From: Chloroflexota bacterium
Lineage (GTDB): Bacteria > Chloroflexota > Anaerolineae > Aggregatilineales > Phototrophicaceae
DNA: 64,000 nt
Assembly: GCA_011525385.1 (NCBI GenBank)
Contig: WTGF01000053.1
Location: 1-64,000, forward strand
Reading direction: 5' to 3'
Shown here: positions 33,523-42,554 of the stretch, piece by piece
Layout: each line of letters opens with the position of its first letter
How positions within the stretch are numbered: the first letter of the stretch is position 1
Made by a program: the position numbers and the translations under genes
The notes under the pieces: generated by a model
The model's input: only the letters and a program-made list of their open reading frames with translations
Told to the model about the DNA's origin: nothing
The model's database searches: none

Positions 33523-34821
33523 CTAGTTGATGAGCCCCTTTTCCGCAGCGCTGATCTTGATCACCAGTGGATTCGGCCATTTCTGATTGTTGTAAAGCCG
33601 CTGTGTCCGGCAATAGGAAATCTCGAGGACGCGATCATGTTGTGTCCAGCGCGCCGACGGGTTAACCTCCGGGCGGTATTCGAGCAGCCGTCCGGACTGT
33701 CCTAATACTTCGATATTTGTCTGCTCTGTGGCGCGCACACTTCGCAGGTATATCGTGCGCCATTCACCCAGATCCAGCGCAGGGCCCCTATCAAATGCGT
33801 AAACGGTCCCTTCGGCTTCATTCCAACTGTATGATAGGGCGTCTTCGCGCGAGACGTGCCAAGGACGAACCTCCCGAATGGACTCGCCGTTCACGAAGTT
33901 CCAGAGGCCGATTTCACGAACGCGATCATCCATGTGGCGCGGGAGCAATCCGTCGGCATCGGGACCGCCCACCGCCAGTAGCAGCGTGCCGCCGCGGGAA
34001 CGAATGTCGATCAGCAGCTCAATCAGTTCGCGGCCGGTCTTCAGGCGGTCGTTGCCCGCCTTGTATTGCCATTGACTGCCTATCGTGTAATGCGCTTCAA
34101 AGGGACCGCGAAGGTCTTCGCGGCGTTCTTGTTCCGGCGTGACAATGCCGCCTCTTGTGATCATAAGGTCCGGGCGCAGGCGCCAACTGTATTCTACGAG
34201 AGAGCGTGTAGCGTCACGGTATCCGTCAAAACAGAGTATATCCGGCTCGTACCTTTCCAGCAGTTCGCGGACCTGCGCCTTATCGTATGCAAGAAGTTCG
34301 GGATTATGCTCGGGATTGGCGTAATCCAGGGCGCGCGCCGGAATTTTGCCGCGCCCCCATTGGAACCAGGCATCGTCGGGAGAAAAGTACATGCCGACCG
34401 CCAAGTCATTTTCTCGAAGCGCCGCCACGTATTCGCCGACGATATCCCGGCCGAAGGGCGTATTCATGACATTGAAGTCGGTCGTGGCACTGTCCCACAT
34501 GCAGAAACCATTGTGATTCTTGGCCGCGATTGTCACATAGTCGAAACCGCAGAGCTTGGCCAGCTTGGCGTACCAGCGGGCGTCGAAGTCTTTCGGATCA
34601 AAAAACGCGGGCAGTTGCGTGAAATAAGATCTCAAATAGTCGCGGGAGGCGCCGATGGTCGAATGGGCGTTGACCATGCCGAAGACCGCATCAACGGTCC
34701 AATACAGGTACATGCCTATGGCCATATCCTGATACCAGGCAAGGCGCTCGGGGCGATTGGTCAACTCGGTGTAAACGCCTTGAGAAGCGCGATCTTGTTC
34801 TCTGTCCAAAGATTGGCTCAT
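33523..34821 (-). CDS. Alpha-L-fucosidase (GH29)
   Basis: This is a 432-residue retaining glycosidase removing alpha-fucose. GH29 landmarks are AKLCGFDYVTIAAKNHNGFC (about 88-107, typical AKYAGAKYxVLTTKHHDGF), GMYFSPDDAW (143-152) and the nucleophile Asp199 in PDILCFDGY. No signal peptide is seen, so it should act on imported oligosaccharides in the cytosol. It is divergent from the GH2 gene at 35186 and opens the glycan-use locus. Repeat D copy 1 lies just after its stop. The acid/base is not conserved enough in GH29 to assign by eye. Confidence 0.85.
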   Translation of the reverse strand: MSQSLDREQDRASQGVYTELTNRPERLAWYQDMAIGMYLYWTVDAVFGMVNAHSTIGASRDYLRSYFTQLPAFFDPKDFDARWYAKLAKLCGFDYVTIAAKNHNGFCMWDSATTDFNVMNTPFGRDIVGEYVAALRENDLAVGMYFSPDDAWFQWGRGKIPARALDYANPEHNPELLAYDKAQVRELLERYEPDILCFDGYRDATRSLVEYSWRLRPDLMITRGGIVTPEQERREDLRGPFEAHYTIGSQWQYKAGNDRLKTGRELIELLIDIRSRGGTLLLAVGGPDADGLLPRHMDDRVREIGLWNFVNGESIREVRPWHVSREDALSYSWNEAEGTVYAFDRGPALDLGEWRTIYLRSVRATEQTNIEVLGQSGRLLEYRPEVNPSARWTQHDRVLEISYCRTQRLYNNQKWPNPLVIKISAAEKGLIN

Positions 34822-34913
34822 GACTGCGCTCGCTTTGGGATCAGTTGCGCGGGGCTTTTGATATTGTAACCAAGCTGACCGTGGGAATACGAATCTTGTC
34901 CGATGTCAGGTAG

Positions 34914-35084
34914 TGTATCCTTTTCGGTTGAAACAGGAAATTTTAACCACCGAGGGGCGCGTAGACACAACCCTTCGACACCGAGAGCACCGAGAATAAT
35001 TAATCTTACAGTATTGTTGCTCTCCGTGTTCTTTGCGGATTTGTAGTGAAATGAATTATTTCAATTTCAACCGACTTCGATACA
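34914..35084. repeat. Repeat family C, copy 1 (MITE-like)
   Basis: This is a 171-bp element in the divergent gap between the fucosidase and GH2 genes. The left end TGTATCCTTTTCGGTTGAAA and the inverted right end TGTATCGAAGTCGGTTGAAA share TGTATC and TCGGTTGAAA. The interior has CCGAGNNCACCGAG iterations and a TTCTTTGCG segment. It lies in the same orientation as copies 2 and 3. Confidence 0.75.
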
Positions 35085-35185
35085 CTTCCTGGCGCAGTGT
35101 GCGTTGGAAGCCGATATGCGGTATCTTATCCTTTGGCAACACGTTATATGGTCTGTAGGTAAAGCGAAGGACTTTGGAGCATAAA

Positions 35186-37762
35186 ATGACTAGCGAATCT
35201 GAATTGGCGGATACCGAGTTGGCGCAACGACATACACCCAAGTCATTGGACGAGATTGAGCGCGAGGAGTTTGCGCCTCGGTTTACGCCCTGGGATGATG
35301 AAGCGGAATTGGTGGCCTTGGACGATTCGCCTATTACCCATCCACAAGGGATGGAAGTTCTGTCACTTGATGGCCCTTGGCAATTGGCGGAAGGCGGCAA
35401 ACTTGCTGATCGGCTGGGCGGGCAGTGGAGCGATGCGATCCCGGCCAATGTTCCCGGCAGCGTGCATACAGCACTGGTTGCGGCCGGCATCATTCCCGAT
35501 CCAACCTTTGGGCTTAACCAGGCGATCGCGCGCGAGGAGAGCTTCAAAACCTGGTGGATGCGTTGCGATTTCCCATGTCCGGCCAAGGTCAGAGGCGATG
35601 CGCTCATGTTTGAGGGCGTCGCTAACCGCTGCACAGTTTGGCTCAACGGAAAGATGCTGGGCGGCCACGAGGGCATGTTCGGCGGCCCCGATTTTGATAT
35701 CGCCGGACTCCTGCGGGCGAACAATACGCTGATCGTTCGGCTCGAACCCATACCATTTGAATCGTGGAATCCCAGCGGCACCAATCCGGACAACAACGGG
35801 AGTTGGATGGGAACGGTGGTATTCAACAACGTCTATGGATGGCACTATTCAAATTTACCCTCGCTGGGCATTTGGCGGTCGGTGTCGATACGGGACAAGC
35901 CGCCAGTACGACTGGAGCACCCATTTGCCACGACGGTAGATGCTCAAGCCGGGATTGTTGAGCTTTCGCTTCGGTTTGTCGGTAAGTCCGAAGGATGGTC
36001 GGGAATGCTTTCCGGCAGCGTCGAACCGGAAAACTTCGCTGGAAGGCGATACTCATTCAAGTATCGGGTCGATTCCGATACTGTTGCGCTCAAGAAGTCT
36101 TTGCGATTCGGGGTACCCGATCCCAAATTATGGTGGCCGGTTGACATGGGAGATCAAAATCTTTATCGGGTCACCTTGTCATTTTTGCCTGACGGTGGCG
36201 GAGAGGCGGACGTTCATTCCTTCACGCTTGGATTGCGTACGATTGCGATGGCGCCTCTGCCACAGGGACCGCAGCCGGATCTGTACAATTGGACCTTCCT
36301 CATCAACGGCGAGCCAATGTTCATCAAGGGCAGCAACTGGTGCACGCTTGATCCGCTAATGGATTTCCGCCGGGAACGTTATGAGCGCTTCATCAAGCTG
36401 GCAGCCATGCAGCACATACAGATGCTACGCCCCTGGGGAAGCGGCATGCCGGAAACGGACGATTTCTACGATCTATGCGATCGCTACGGCATCCTGGTGA
36501 TGCAAGAATGGCCAACAGCCTGGAACAGCCACGTGACGCAGCCATACGGAATGCTGGAAGAGACGGTGCGACGCAACACCCTGCGCATGCGCAATCATCC
36601 CTCGCTGGCGATGTACGGCGCCGGCAACGAATCCGGCCAGCCCTTCGGACCGGCGATCGACATGATGGGCCGCTTGAGCATTGAACTGGATGATACGCGG
36701 CCCTATCACCGCGCCGAGCCCTGGGGTGGCAGCCTGCACAACTACAATTGCTATTGGGGGCGCGAGCACCTTGATCACAACTTGAATATGACGTCGATCT
36801 TTTTTGGCGAATTCGGCTTGGCTTGCAGCCCGGTTTACGAATCCCTCAGGCGCTACCTGCCGGAGGACGAGCAAGACTTGTGGCCGCCGCGCGAGGACGG
36901 CGCTTTTGCCTACCATACGGCTGTCTTTAACAAGTACGAAGGCGTGTCTCGTTTGATGCAATACGCGAATTATTTTGTTCCGGCGGACTGTACTCTGGAA
37001 GACTACACGGTGGGTTCGCAGCTTTCACAAGCTGTGGGCATTCGGCATACGCTGGAGCGCGCGCGTTGCCGCTGGCCAGAGAGCACGGGCGCCCTCTATT
37101 ACAAGTTGACGGACAATTATCCGGCGGCGTCATGGGCCTGTGTTGACTGGTATGGCGCGCCTAAAATCGGCCACTACTTTTTCCAGGATTCCTTTGCGCC
37201 ACTGCATGCCTGTGTGTTATTCAAGAGCCTGAACAATATGGGAACGCCTTTGGACTTGCCGGTCTATCTGCTGGATGACGCCGCGGAGCTGGCGAGCGCT
37301 TCCTGGCGAGTGCTAGTCCGAGCCTATGACGGGGGACTTCAGTTGATAAAGAGCGCGGACTTTGAGGGACGAGGCGGCGTCGCAAGTCCACATGCGCTGG
37401 GCGATTTCAGCTTGAGTTATGCGCAGACAGATACAGTCCCGCTATTTGTGGTGGCGGAAGTGTGGAAAGAGGGCGCGCTGGCGGATCGCACGTTTTACTT
37501 CGTCAATTACGAGGCGGACAAGGGCAGCTTGTTCAACCTGCCGCGGAGCGCCTTGCGTTTGGAGGTTGATGGCAGCAAGGCAGTCGTCTCCAACACGGGC
37601 TCGCTGCCCGCGGTGGCCGTCCACGTCTCGCGGCCCGGGCATCTCGATATCTTTGAAGTCTCCGACAACTACTTTTGGCTGGATGCCGGCGAGAGCGCAA
37701 CTCTTGAGGTGAACAGCGCTGAGGGGCTGACAGTTGGAGCCTGGAATGCAAGCGCGGGATAG
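35186..37762 (+). CDS. Beta-mannosidase-type glycoside hydrolase family 2 (copy 1)
   Basis: This is an 858-residue GH2 enzyme releasing beta-linked mannose from oligosaccharides. Order: sugar-binding jelly roll (about 55-230, GPWQLAEGG then VPGSVHTALVAAG, TWWMRCDF), Ig-like part (230-340), TIM barrel (345-650) and C-terminal beta domains. The acid/base Glu lies in AGNESGQP (about 483) and the nucleophile Glu in FFGEFGL (about 542). No signal peptide is seen, so it is cytosolic. The ATG at 35186 has GGAG six bases upstream; a TTG at 35174 is less likely. It is similar along its length to the enzyme at 42555. Family C repeats flank it on both sides. Confidence 0.85.
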   Translation: MTSESELADTELAQRHTPKSLDEIEREEFAPRFTPWDDEAELVALDDSPITHPQGMEVLSLDGPWQLAEGGKLADRLGGQWSDAIPANVPGSVHTALVAAGIIPDPTFGLNQAIAREESFKTWWMRCDFPCPAKVRGDALMFEGVANRCTVWLNGKMLGGHEGMFGGPDFDIAGLLRANNTLIVRLEPIPFESWNPSGTNPDNNGSWMGTVVFNNVYGWHYSNLPSLGIWRSVSIRDKPPVRLEHPFATTVDAQAGIVELSLRFVGKSEGWSGMLSGSVEPENFAGRRYSFKYRVDSDTVALKKSLRFGVPDPKLWWPVDMGDQNLYRVTLSFLPDGGGEADVHSFTLGLRTIAMAPLPQGPQPDLYNWTFLINGEPMFIKGSNWCTLDPLMDFRRERYERFIKLAAMQHIQMLRPWGSGMPETDDFYDLCDRYGILVMQEWPTAWNSHVTQPYGMLEETVRRNTLRMRNHPSLAMYGAGNESGQPFGPAIDMMGRLSIELDDTRPYHRAEPWGGSLHNYNCYWGREHLDHNLNMTSIFFGEFGLACSPVYESLRRYLPEDEQDLWPPREDGAFAYHTAVFNKYEGVSRLMQYANYFVPADCTLEDYTVGSQLSQAVGIRHTLERARCRWPESTGALYYKLTDNYPAASWACVDWYGAPKIGHYFFQDSFAPLHACVLFKSLNNMGTPLDLPVYLLDDAAELASASWRVLVRAYDGGLQLIKSADFEGRGGVASPHALGDFSLSYAQTDTVPLFVVAEVWKEGALADRTFYFVNYEADKGSLFNLPRSALRLEVDGSKAVVSNTGSLPAVAVHVSRPGHLDIFEVSDNYFWLDAGESATLEVNSAEGLTVGAWNASAG

Positions 37763-37766
37763 CCGG

Positions 37767-37911
37767 GGTATCCTTTTCGGTTGAAACAGAAGATTTTAAC
37801 CACCGAGGACACCGAGACCACCGAGAAAAAGCCAAGGGTATAGTTGCTCTCCAAGTTCTTTGCGCAATTGTGGTGAAATGAGTTGATTTGATTTCTACCG
37901 AATTCAGTACA
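37767..37911. repeat. Repeat family C, copy 2
   Basis: This is a 145-bp copy starting four bases after the stop of the first GH2 gene. The left end is GGTATCCTTTTCGGTTGAAA and the right end ...CTACCGAATTCAGTACA is slightly decayed. The interior is nearly identical to copy 3 (AAAAGCCAAGGGTATAGTTG). Confidence 0.75.
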
Positions 37912-37967
37912 GTAGCGAAGCGGCTGGCAATTTAGCGGGAAAGGACATGGGCGCCATTGACCCGAAA

Positions 37968-38003
37968 AAGATGAGGGCTGGGGAATCTCCCAGCCCTCAT
38001 CTT
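37968..38003. terminator. Bidirectional terminator hairpin between GH2 copy 1 and the binding-protein gene
   Basis: This is a perfect 15-bp stem (37968-37982 with 37989-38003). An A tract precedes it on the plus strand, which gives a T tract on the minus strand. It lies between two convergent genes and can end both transcripts, best the minus-strand binding-protein mRNA that stops at 38031. Confidence 0.8.
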
Positions 38004-38030
38004 GACTAAATGGTTGCAGCGCGCCCTTAG

Positions 38031-39908
38031 TTAGCAGTCAGGCATCATGTAGATCAACTTGTGGCTCGACCAGGATCCGTGATGGAAGGGACCATCGGGC
38101 ACGTTACCAATGCAATTTGACCACATGTGAACGATACCCGGACTCTCTACATGGGTGAAGAAGGGCACGTTGTCGTAGAGCCAGGCATCCCGGGCGGCGG
38201 AGGCGGCGATGAAGCCCTCGCTGCCGGGCGGGTGGCTGACCAGGTCTTCATGGATGGCGTAGAGTTCCTTAATCCATTCCGGCGGTTCCTCGCCCGTTTC
38301 GTTATCCGCATACCATTGTCCCCATAGCGGGCCCCAATTGTAGTTGGGAATGTAATCGGGGAAGGTGTGCGCGGCGAAGAGCGGCGCCGTGTTCCAATTG
38401 ATCCCGGCTTGCATCTCGTTCGAGGCGCGGCGTTCGCCGAGCAAGGCGCTATCGATATTGCGGAAGTCGGCGTTGATGCCGACATCGCTCAGGTAATCGA
38501 CGAAGAAGGGAGCGGGGTCGGAATAATCGCCGCCGCCGGCGCCGACTTCGATCATGATTGAGAAGGGCTGGCCGCTCGGCGACAGGCGATAGCCATCGGC
38601 ATCGCGTTCCGTCATGCCCATCTCGTCAAGCAGCGCGTTAGCGGCGTCGACATCGTAATCGCTGGGCGCGATGGTCGGCAGACTGGCTTGACCGAAGTAG
38701 ATGGCATTGATCAAGTCTTCACTGTCAATCGCTAGCATCACCGCATTACGGAAACGGCTGTCCCAGGTGACCTCCCGCCAGGTTTCGTCGGCGAAGGTGA
38801 GATTGATGTGGAACATGCGCGAGTCTTTGTTGGGATAGACATGGGTGGCGTAGTTGCCGTTCTCCTCGTTTTCGATGAAAAGCGGCAAGTTCGCCAGGCT
38901 GGTTGTCCAGAAGTAGTGGACGTCGCCGGCGAACATCATCAATTCAGCGGTTTCCATGATCCCCCACTGATTGATAACGGCGCGGCGTCCATCGAGATAG
39001 GGCAGTTGATTGCCATCGGCATCGACGGCGAAGTAATAGGGATTGCGACTGGTCACCACTTCTTCTTCCGGACCTTCGACGCGGACCCAGGGACCCAACT
39101 GCGGGAAGCCGATGGCAGCCAGGCTGTTCTCCGACCAGCCGCTGACATCCATCTGGTTGAAGAGTTCAAACCAGCCGGCGAGTCCGCCTTCTTCGACCGC
39201 GGCGGCGATTTCATCGGCGTCGCCATATTCGGTATGGTATTGAGCCAGGAAGTGTTTGGGCTTGATGATGTCGAGGTAGCCAGTACCCAGGCTCACCAAA
39301 CTGGCGGCAAAACCGGGATAGGGTCCGTCGAATACGAACTTGAAGGTGGTATCATCCAGGATCTCGAGCGTTGCCGGGGCGCCGGTGGGCACGTTGCCAC
39401 TGCGCAAATAGGTCGGTACGGCGGGGCGCAACTCCTCATTGCTGATCACGTCTTCGTAGGCGAAGCGCACGTCCTCAGTTGTGACGGGCGCGCCATCGGA
39501 CCATTTGTGCCCGGCGCGCAGCTTGAAGGTGTATTCGCTGGCATCGTCGCTGATGGTGAATTCTTCAATGACATTCGGCGCCAGCGTGTTGTCATCACGG
39601 TTCTGCGTATTGAAGAGCGTTTCTTTCATGACCACGTTGTTTTGCCAGGTCATGAGGAGTTCGCCACCGTAGACGCCGATTTCCGGCACGACGAATGACT
39701 CGGGCAGCAGGACGCCACTGGACAGAACCAGCGGGTTATCCGGCAAACGGTCGCAGACGCCCGGCAAGTCGCCGGCGGCGACCATCTCCGCCAGCATAGG
39801 CGCTTCGTTATACATACAGTCCTGCGTGATGCCGGAGAGCGCGCCCGGACCTATGATCAATAGGGACACAATCAAGAAAAGCAATAGTTTGCGAAATGGA
39901 AATGACAT
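38031..39908 (-). CDS. Dpp/Opp-type substrate-binding protein of the glycan locus
   Basis: This is a solute-binding protein of family 5 (SBP_bac_5), 625 residues. A signal peptide (RKLLLFLIVSLLIIGPGALS, cleavage about residue 26-28) is followed by the family blocks FTISDDASEYTFKLRAGHKW, SDGAPVTTEDVRFAYE and WDSRFRNAVMLAIDSEDLI. Family members carry peptides but also oligosaccharides; beside mannosidases and a fucosidase, a sugar ligand is more likely. The ATG at 39908 has AAAGGAG six bases upstream; the longer frame to 40121 reads through repeat C. It is divergent from its permease genes and has its own promoter and operator. Confidence 0.9.
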   Translation of the reverse strand: MSFPFRKLLLFLIVSLLIIGPGALSGITQDCMYNEAPMLAEMVAAGDLPGVCDRLPDNPLVLSSGVLLPESFVVPEIGVYGGELLMTWQNNVVMKETLFNTQNRDDNTLAPNVIEEFTISDDASEYTFKLRAGHKWSDGAPVTTEDVRFAYEDVISNEELRPAVPTYLRSGNVPTGAPATLEILDDTTFKFVFDGPYPGFAASLVSLGTGYLDIIKPKHFLAQYHTEYGDADEIAAAVEEGGLAGWFELFNQMDVSGWSENSLAAIGFPQLGPWVRVEGPEEEVVTSRNPYYFAVDADGNQLPYLDGRRAVINQWGIMETAELMMFAGDVHYFWTTSLANLPLFIENEENGNYATHVYPNKDSRMFHINLTFADETWREVTWDSRFRNAVMLAIDSEDLINAIYFGQASLPTIAPSDYDVDAANALLDEMGMTERDADGYRLSPSGQPFSIMIEVGAGGGDYSDPAPFFVDYLSDVGINADFRNIDSALLGERRASNEMQAGINWNTAPLFAAHTFPDYIPNYNWGPLWGQWYADNETGEEPPEWIKELYAIHEDLVSHPPGSEGFIAASAARDAWLYDNVPFFTHVESPGIVHMWSNCIGNVPDGPFHHGSWSSHKLIYMMPDC

Positions 39909-39962
39909 GTGGTTCTCCTTTGGCAGAGACTCTGCTCGCTCAAACGTGGACATTGGGACCGG

Positions 39963-39984
39963 CCTGCAAATGTGCCATTGCAGG
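39963..39984. promoter_or_regulatory. Inverted repeat CCTGCAA-N8-TTGCAGG (candidate operator)
   Basis: These are perfect 7-bp arms about 12 to 33 bases downstream of the -10 box of the binding-protein promoter, where a LacI- or GntR-type repressor would block transcription. The regulator is not in the window. Confidence 0.5.
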
Positions 39985-39995
39985 TCATGTGTGCT

Positions 39996-40024
39996 ATTAT
40001 CCTTAATGAGAGGCTGTAAGTCAA
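39996..40024 (-). promoter_or_regulatory. Candidate sigma70-type promoter of the glycan binding-protein gene
   Basis: On the minus strand TTGACT (40019-40024), a 17-base spacer and GATAAT (39996-40001) each match consensus at five of six positions. The untranslated leader would be about 80-85 bases. Confidence 0.65.
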
Positions 40025-40052
40025 ATTGTTCGGCGGCTCGGTGGTTCGGTAG

Positions 40053-40197
40053 TGTATCCTTTTCGGTTGAAACAGAAAATTTTGACCACCGAGAACACCG
40101 AGACCATCGAGAAAAAGCCAAGGGTATAGTTGCTCTCCAAGTTCTTTGCGCAATTGCGGTGAAATGAGTTGATTTAATTTCAACCGAATTCGATACG
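40053..40197. repeat. Repeat family C, copy 3
   Basis: This is a 145-bp copy with intact ends (TGTATCCTTTTCGGTTGAAA; inverted TATCGAATTCGGTTGAAAT). It lies in the divergent region between the binding-protein and permease genes, in the same direction as copies 1 and 2. Confidence 0.75.
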
Positions 40198-40251
40198 GTA
40201 CCGGTGGTTCAGTTTAGAGGCGTAAGGCGAGCCACCAGCCGGGGGAAATAA

Positions 40252-41256
40252 ATGCTTTACATAATTGTGCGCCGGATTTTTATTCTTATTCCTATGCTGG
40301 TCCTGCTGTCGATGATCTCTTTCATCATTATCCAGCTCCCCCCCGGCGACTACCTGAGCAGCTATGTTTTGAGACTGGAAAGTCAAGGTCTGGTCGTTGA
40401 CGAAGCCGAGATTGCACGCCTCGAACAGCGTTACGGCTTGGGCCAACCGCTGACCACGCAGTATTTCCGCTGGATGCGCAACTTCATCGTCAATGGCGAT
40501 CTGGGAAGGTCCTTCGGCTCCTACGGCAGCAGCTACGACAACAAGCCGGTTTCCGACATCATTATGGAACGGCTGCCGGCGACGATGATCATTTCGATCG
40601 TTTCGACGATCGTCGTTTGGGCGATCGCTATCCCGATCGGCATTTATTCGGCGACGCATCAGTATTCACTCATGGATTATCTGTCGATCTTCATCGGTTT
40701 TATCGGCTTGGCTATCCCCAATTTTCTCTTCGCAATCATCATCATGTGGATCGTCTTCGCGCAAACCGGTCATGCCGTCACGGGCTTGTTTTCCCTGGAA
40801 TACCGCCACGAGCCCTGGTCGATCGCCAAGATCATTGACATGTTGAAGAATGTCTGGGTGCCGGTGCTGGTGCTTGCCACGGCGGGAACGGCGGGCTTGA
40901 TCCGCGTGATGCGCGCCAATTTGCTGGACGAACTGAACAAGCAATATGTGGTCACGGCGCGGGCGAAGGGCTTGAGCGAAAGGCGGCTGCTTTGGAAATA
41001 CCCGGTGCGTATCGCCTTTAATCCCATCTTCAGCACGATTGGCTGGCTGCTGCCAGCGATGGTCGGCGGGGAAGCCCTGGTGTCCATAATCCTCAACTTG
41101 CAGACTATCGGACCCGTGCTGCTGACGGCTGTCTTGCGACAGGATATGTATCTGGCGGGCAGCATCATTATGATCCTCAGCGCCTTGACGCTGATCGGAA
41201 CGCTGATTTCCGATATTGCGTTAGTCTGGCTCGATCCAAGGATTCGTTATGACTGA
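40252..41256 (+). CDS. Dpp/Opp-type ABC permease (DppB-like)
   Basis: This is the first permease of the glycan-locus transporter, 334 residues. The N-terminal helix and periplasmic part (RRIFILIPMLVLLSMISF then LPPGDYL) are typical of DppB/OppB. The EAA loop YVVTARAKGLSERRLLWKYPVR (about 237-258) docks an ATPase. About six helices. It starts 54 bases after repeat C copy 3 and leads a five-gene operon with a second permease, a GH2 glycosidase and two ATPases. Confidence 0.9.
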   Translation: MLYIIVRRIFILIPMLVLLSMISFIIIQLPPGDYLSSYVLRLESQGLVVDEAEIARLEQRYGLGQPLTTQYFRWMRNFIVNGDLGRSFGSYGSSYDNKPVSDIIMERLPATMIISIVSTIVVWAIAIPIGIYSATHQYSLMDYLSIFIGFIGLAIPNFLFAIIIMWIVFAQTGHAVTGLFSLEYRHEPWSIAKIIDMLKNVWVPVLVLATAGTAGLIRVMRANLLDELNKQYVVTARAKGLSERRLLWKYPVRIAFNPIFSTIGWLLPAMVGGEALVSIILNLQTIGPVLLTAVLRQDMYLAGSIIMILSALTLIGTLISDIALVWLDPRIRYD

Positions 41257-41299
41257 GGCCTTGTGAGCCGATTGTCAAAGAAGGGTATAGAGTTACGGG

Positions 41300-42442
41300 A
41301 TGGAAGTACCAGAAAAGAGCAGTGCGCTTTCGCCAGAACGCTTATCCCGCGAAAAGAGGGACGACTCCATCGAGTATATGTCGCGCGGGAAGTTGATCTG
41401 GCGTCGTTTCTGGCGGCATCGGCTGGCTCGGCTGGGCCTGCCGGTATTATTTGCGCTGTACATGATGGCGATATGCTCTGATTTCATCGCGCCTTACCGG
41501 CCCTATACGCGCCTGAAGGGTTTCAAGGACGCGCCGCCGAGCGTCATCCACTTTGGGGTAGGAGAAAACAGGTTTCAGCCCTACGTTTACGCGCGCAAAC
41601 GCAGCTTCCATCCCAAGACATTTCGCGAGATATACACCGAAGAGGAAGACAAGAAGTACCCCATTCACTTCTTTGTTCGCGGCGAAACCTACGAGATACT
41701 GGGCTTGTTCAAGCTTGATCTACACCTCTTCGGCGTCGACGAGGGCGCCAATATCACGCTCTTCGGCACCGATTCGGTGAGTCGCGATTTGTTCTCGCGC
41801 ACGGTCATCGGGGCGCTCGTTTCGCTTTTTGTGGGCTTGGGGGGCGTCGCCATCAGCTTCATATTCGGCTGTTTGATTGGGGGCATTTCCGGCTATCTTG
41901 GCGGCATCGTTGACGAAATCATCCAGCGCGTCATCGACTTGCTTATCGCCATCCCGACCTTGCCGCTTTGGATGGTGCTCTCGGCCGCGATCCCACGAGA
42001 GTGGCCGGTGGCGCATACGTATTTTGCAATCACGATAGTGTTGTCGATTGTGGGTTGGACGGGCTTGGCTCGCGTTGTGCGCGGCAAGCTGCTTTCGCTG
42101 CGAGACTTGGATTTCGTTGTCGCGTCCAGGCTGGCGGGGGGCAGCGACCTGTATATTATCACGCGGCATTTGCTGCCGAATTTCGCCAGTCACTTGATTG
42201 TGACTTTGACGCTGGCGATTCCCGGCATGATTCTTGGCGAAACGGCGCTGAGCTTCATCGGGATTGGCATGCAGGAGCCGGGCGTAAGCTGGGGTGTGCT
42301 GCTGCAAGATACGATGAATTTCGGGGCGCTGGTGCACCAGCCCTGGAAGCTCATTCCCGGCGTCTTCATCATTGTAACGATCTTGATGTTCAACTTTGTC
42401 GGAGATGGGTTGCGCGACGCGGCCGATCCTTACTCGCTTTGA
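41300..42442 (+). CDS. Dpp/Opp-type ABC permease (DppC-like)
   Basis: This is the second permease, 380 residues, with a long N-terminal part. The first helix (about 53-70, LGLPVLFALYMMAICSDF) is followed by a ~110-residue periplasmic domain rich in charged residues (about 75-150), larger than in common DppC. The family core then follows: FGTDSVSRDLFSR (about 154-166), the EAA loop FVVASRLAGGSDLYIITRHLLP (about 273-294) and the C-terminal end FNFVGDGLRDAADP. It begins 43 bases after the first permease gene, with a weak GGGATGGA-type start context. Repeat D copy 3 lies just after its stop. Confidence 0.9.
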   Translation: MEVPEKSSALSPERLSREKRDDSIEYMSRGKLIWRRFWRHRLARLGLPVLFALYMMAICSDFIAPYRPYTRLKGFKDAPPSVIHFGVGENRFQPYVYARKRSFHPKTFREIYTEEEDKKYPIHFFVRGETYEILGLFKLDLHLFGVDEGANITLFGTDSVSRDLFSRTVIGALVSLFVGLGGVAISFIFGCLIGGISGYLGGIVDEIIQRVIDLLIAIPTLPLWMVLSAAIPREWPVAHTYFAITIVLSIVGWTGLARVVRGKLLSLRDLDFVVASRLAGGSDLYIITRHLLPNFASHLIVTLTLAIPGMILGETALSFIGIGMQEPGVSWGVLLQDTMNFGALVHQPWKLIPGVFIIVTILMFNFVGDGLRDAADPYSL

Positions 42443-42449
42443 AACTGAT

Positions 42450-42541
42450 GCAGCCGCTCGGCGCGTAACCGGCGAAAAGGTCTGTCGCGCTCACGTAAAA
42501 TAGTAAGCCGTCTCGTCGCATGAGCGACGCGGTTTGCGTGA
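42450..42541 (-). repeat. Repeat family D, copy 3
   Basis: This copy lies in reverse orientation relative to copies 1 and 2. The hairpin is CGTCGC-TCAT-GCGACG, and CGGTTACGCGCCGAGCGGC is identical to copies 1 and 2. It begins eight bases after the permease stop and ends about 14 bases before the GH2 start, so it sits inside an operon. Confidence 0.75.
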
Positions 42542-42554
42542 ACAGAGGCAAACA

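Noticed and set aside
34971..35000. Short CCGAG-CACCGAG iterations in repeat C as a CRISPR-like array
   Set aside because: The units are only about 9 bases and irregular, with no spacers; they are part of the dispersed repeat.
38808..39698. Plus-strand frame of 296 codons opposite the glycan binding protein
   Set aside because: Antisense shadow of a well-supported gene.
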